A stretch of DNA of 64,000 nt from Pseudomonadales bacterium (lineage in GTDB: Bacteria; Pseudomonadota; Gammaproteobacteria; Pseudomonadales; Pseudohongiellaceae). The translations under genes and the position numbers were made by a program. The stretch spans positions 186,001 through 250,000 of the forward strand of contig WLWQ01000003.1 in assembly GCA_012103535.1 (NCBI GenBank). The letters run 5' to 3'. Of the stretch, positions 62,499-64,000 are shown one piece after another. A model generated the notes under the pieces. The model was not told the DNA's origin and did not search any database. It saw only the letters and a program-made list of their open reading frames with translations. Numbering within the stretch: the stretch's first letter is position 1; each line of letters starts with the position of its first letter.

Positions 62499-63533
62499 TC
62501 AGAAATTTTCCGGCATCTTGGCTTTTAACTTGGCATCTTCCCGGGTAACCATACCTTTTTGCAAAAGATCCTTAAGACACTGATCCAATGTTTGCATGCC
62601 AGATGAAGCACCGGTTTGAATAGCCGAATACATCTGGGCAACTTTGTCTTCGCGAATCAGGTTTCGAATAGCCGCGGTACCGATCATAATTTCGTGTGCT
62701 GCGACTCGACCACCACCCGGTTTCTTCAACAAGGTTTGGGAAATTACTGCCTGCAATGATTCTGACAACATGGAACGTACCATGTCTTTTTCTGCCGCTG
62801 GGAATACATCGATTACACGGTCGATAGTTTTAGCAGCAGAGGTGGTGTGCAGCGTGCCAAAGACCAAGTGACCGGTTTCAGCTGCGGTAAGCGCCAGTCG
62901 AATGGTTTCCAGGTCTCGAAGCTCACCAACGAGAATGATGTCCGGGTCTTCACGTAGCGCTGAACGCAGGGCTTCGTTAAAACCGTGAGTATCTCGATGC
63001 ACCTCACGCTGGTTTACCAGGCACTTCTTACTCTGGTGTACAAATTCTATTGGGTCTTCAATGGTGAGAATATGTTCATACTTACTGTCATTGATGTAAT
63101 CAACCATTGCCGCGAGAGTTGTACTCTTGCCGGAACCGGTTGGTCCTGTAACTGCAACGAGCCCTCGAGGAACATCGGATATCGTTCGAAATATTTCACC
63201 CATGCCTAACTGTTCCATGGATAGTACTTTCGAAGGAATGGTACGAAATACTGCGGCAGAACCTCGATTTTGAACGAAGGCATTTACACGAAAGCGCGCT
63301 AAATTAGGCACCTCAAATGAGAAATCCGTTTCTAGAAATTCTTCATAATCTTTGCGCTGCTTATCATTCATAATTTCGTAGATAAGCGAATGAACTTCCT
63401 TATGATCCATTTCTGGAACATTGATTCGACGAATATCCCCATCCACTCGAATTAGAGGTGGCATTCCCGCGGTAACGTGCAAGTCGGACGCACCCTGTTT
63501 AACGCTAAATCCCAATAGTTCTGTAATATCCAT
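62499..63533 (-). CDS. pilT: Type IV pilus retraction ATPase PilT
   Basis: Hexameric ATPase that drives pilus retraction and twitching motility. The 344 residues carry the PilT signature KQGASDLHVTAGMPPLIRVDG, Walker A GPTGSGKSTTLAAM, the Asp box TIEDPIEFVH, Walker B DPDIILVGELRD, the His box TGHLVFGTLHTTSA and the AIRNLIRED motif needed for retraction, followed by MYSAIQTGASSGMQTLDQ. No pilU follows downstream in the window. It is divergent from yggS, the order known from Pseudomonas. Confidence 0.97.
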   Translation of the reverse strand: MDITELLGFSVKQGASDLHVTAGMPPLIRVDGDIRRINVPEMDHKEVHSLIYEIMNDKQRKDYEEFLETDFSFEVPNLARFRVNAFVQNRGSAAVFRTIPSKVLSMEQLGMGEIFRTISDVPRGLVAVTGPTGSGKSTTLAAMVDYINDSKYEHILTIEDPIEFVHQSKKCLVNQREVHRDTHGFNEALRSALREDPDIILVGELRDLETIRLALTAAETGHLVFGTLHTTSAAKTIDRVIDVFPAAEKDMVRSMLSESLQAVISQTLLKKPGGGRVAAHEIMIGTAAIRNLIREDKVAQMYSAIQTGASSGMQTLDQCLKDLLQKGMVTREDAKLKAKMPENF

Positions 63534-63705
63534 GAGCCTAACCTGTAACTTTATGAGTATTATTCTGTGACTGAAATCGGTACATCACTCTCAATCCCTG
63601 GTTGTAGCTTCCTCACTTTCACTAGCAAGGAATGACTGCGTCACCTATAGTACCTGTCCTTTTGAGAATATCCCAGACCAGAAACCCGCAAAAAGACGCA
63701 AAACC

Positions 63706-64000
63706 GTGACCCAAATAGCAGAAAATATCTCCGCTACAACCCAGAAAATACGTGCGTTGGAGACAAAGTATAGTCGCTCCGAGTCGAGTGTGCGCATTTT
63801 GGCTGTGAGCAAGCGCCACTCGGAGGCAAAAATCCGAGAAGCCGCTGCTGCCGGCATAAGCGAATTCGGGGAAAACTTTTTGCAAGAAGCGGAAGAAAAG
63901 ATCGCTGCGCTTACAGATTTGAAATTGAGCTGGCACTTTATCGGACCTGTTCAATCGAATAAAACCCGCGGCATCGCAGAGAATTTCGACTGGGTACAAA
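63706..64000 (+). CDS. yggS: YggS-family PLP homeostasis protein, 3' end cut by window
   Basis: PLP-binding protein of the YggS/PLPBP family that buffers pyridoxal phosphate and affects amino-acid pools. Reading from GTG 63706 gives 98 codons: MTQIAENISATTQKIRALET, then VRILAVSKRH with the PLP lysine Lys36, IREAAAAGISEFGENFLQEA and LSWHFIGPVQSNKTRGIAE, all diagnostic. The frame is open upstream of the GTG but offers no ATG, and the N-terminus fits the family at this start. The full protein is expected to be about 230 residues. Divergent from pilT, with 172 bp between starts for both promoters. Confidence 0.92.
   Translation, partial: MTQIAENISATTQKIRALETKYSRSESSVRILAVSKRHSEAKIREAAAAGISEFGENFLQEAEEKIAALTDLKLSWHFIGPVQSNKTRGIAENFDWVQ

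Noticed and set aside
62461-62500. Possible terminator between ruvX and pilT (GGaCTCA...TGAGCC near A-rich run)
   Set aside because: The stem needs a bulge and the adjacent run is A, not T, on the plus strand; on the minus strand the T run precedes the stem, so neither orientation gives a proper intrinsic terminator.

Overview
The window reads as chromosomal DNA of a gammaproteobacterium of moderate GC content. Several blocks keep Pseudomonas-like gene order: hemB; trxA-rho-ubiD; hemC-hemD-hemX-hemY divergent from argH; lptM-lysA-dapF-DUF484; gshB-tonB-algH-ruvX; and pilT divergent from yggS. HemB is of the P. aeruginosa type, without the zinc cysteines. No tRNA, rRNA, CRISPR array, insertion sequence or prophage was recognised. 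The genus cannot be named from the sequence alone.

Layout. 1-3.5 kb: a nearly complete LCAD-type acyl-CoA dehydrogenase (cut by the left edge), thpR, and a three-gene operon of two GNAT acetyltransferases and a YdhG/YdeI-like protein. 3.7-16.5 kb: an accessory ABC export locus of two convergent operons with two MacB/LolD-type ATPases, four ~820-residue double-FtsX permeases and one HlyD-type adaptor. The two operons meet stop codon to stop codon inside a 40-nt dyad. 16.6-20.2 kb: a secreted serine hydrolase with an altered catalytic motif, a DUF885 lipoprotein and a small unknown gene. 20.3-26.2 kb: cysQ, yrfG-hslR, gshA, a FliL-like secreted protein, rsd (start unclear) and a WD40-like lipoprotein. 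26.2-29.7 kb: an arsenite methyltransferase (ArsM) gene with a 30-bp near-perfect palindrome before its start, downstream of a TVP38-flavin disulfide reductase fusion. 29.9-40.5 kb: hemB, trxA, rho with a long C-rich leader, ubiD, the hem operon and argH. 40.6-46.7 kb: an HtrA-like protease, a methyltransferase, an ABC-F gene (yheS) interrupted by an in-frame stop, and an OmpR-type two-component system. 46.7-50.4 kb: a Gld-type ABC transporter. 50.6-53.6 kb: lptM-lysA-dapF-DUF484. 53.7-59.3 kb: a cell-surface glycan block with a 1050-residue three-domain glycosyltransferase, two family-2 glycosyltransferases and a membrane protein, in the place where xerC is usual. 59.4-64 kb: gshB, tonB, algH, ruvX, pilT and the start of yggS.

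How the genes fit together. The conserved blocks supply tetrapyrrole, glutathione, lysine/peptidoglycan and arginine synthesis, transcription termination and type IV pilus retraction. The accessory blocks act mostly at the envelope: peptide, lipid or macrolide-type export, surface polysaccharide, secreted hydrolases and arsenic biotransformation. The strongest leads are the four-permease export locus, the ArsM locus with its operator-like palindrome, the split yheS gene, the SxxR serine hydrolase, and several dyads at convergent gene ends.
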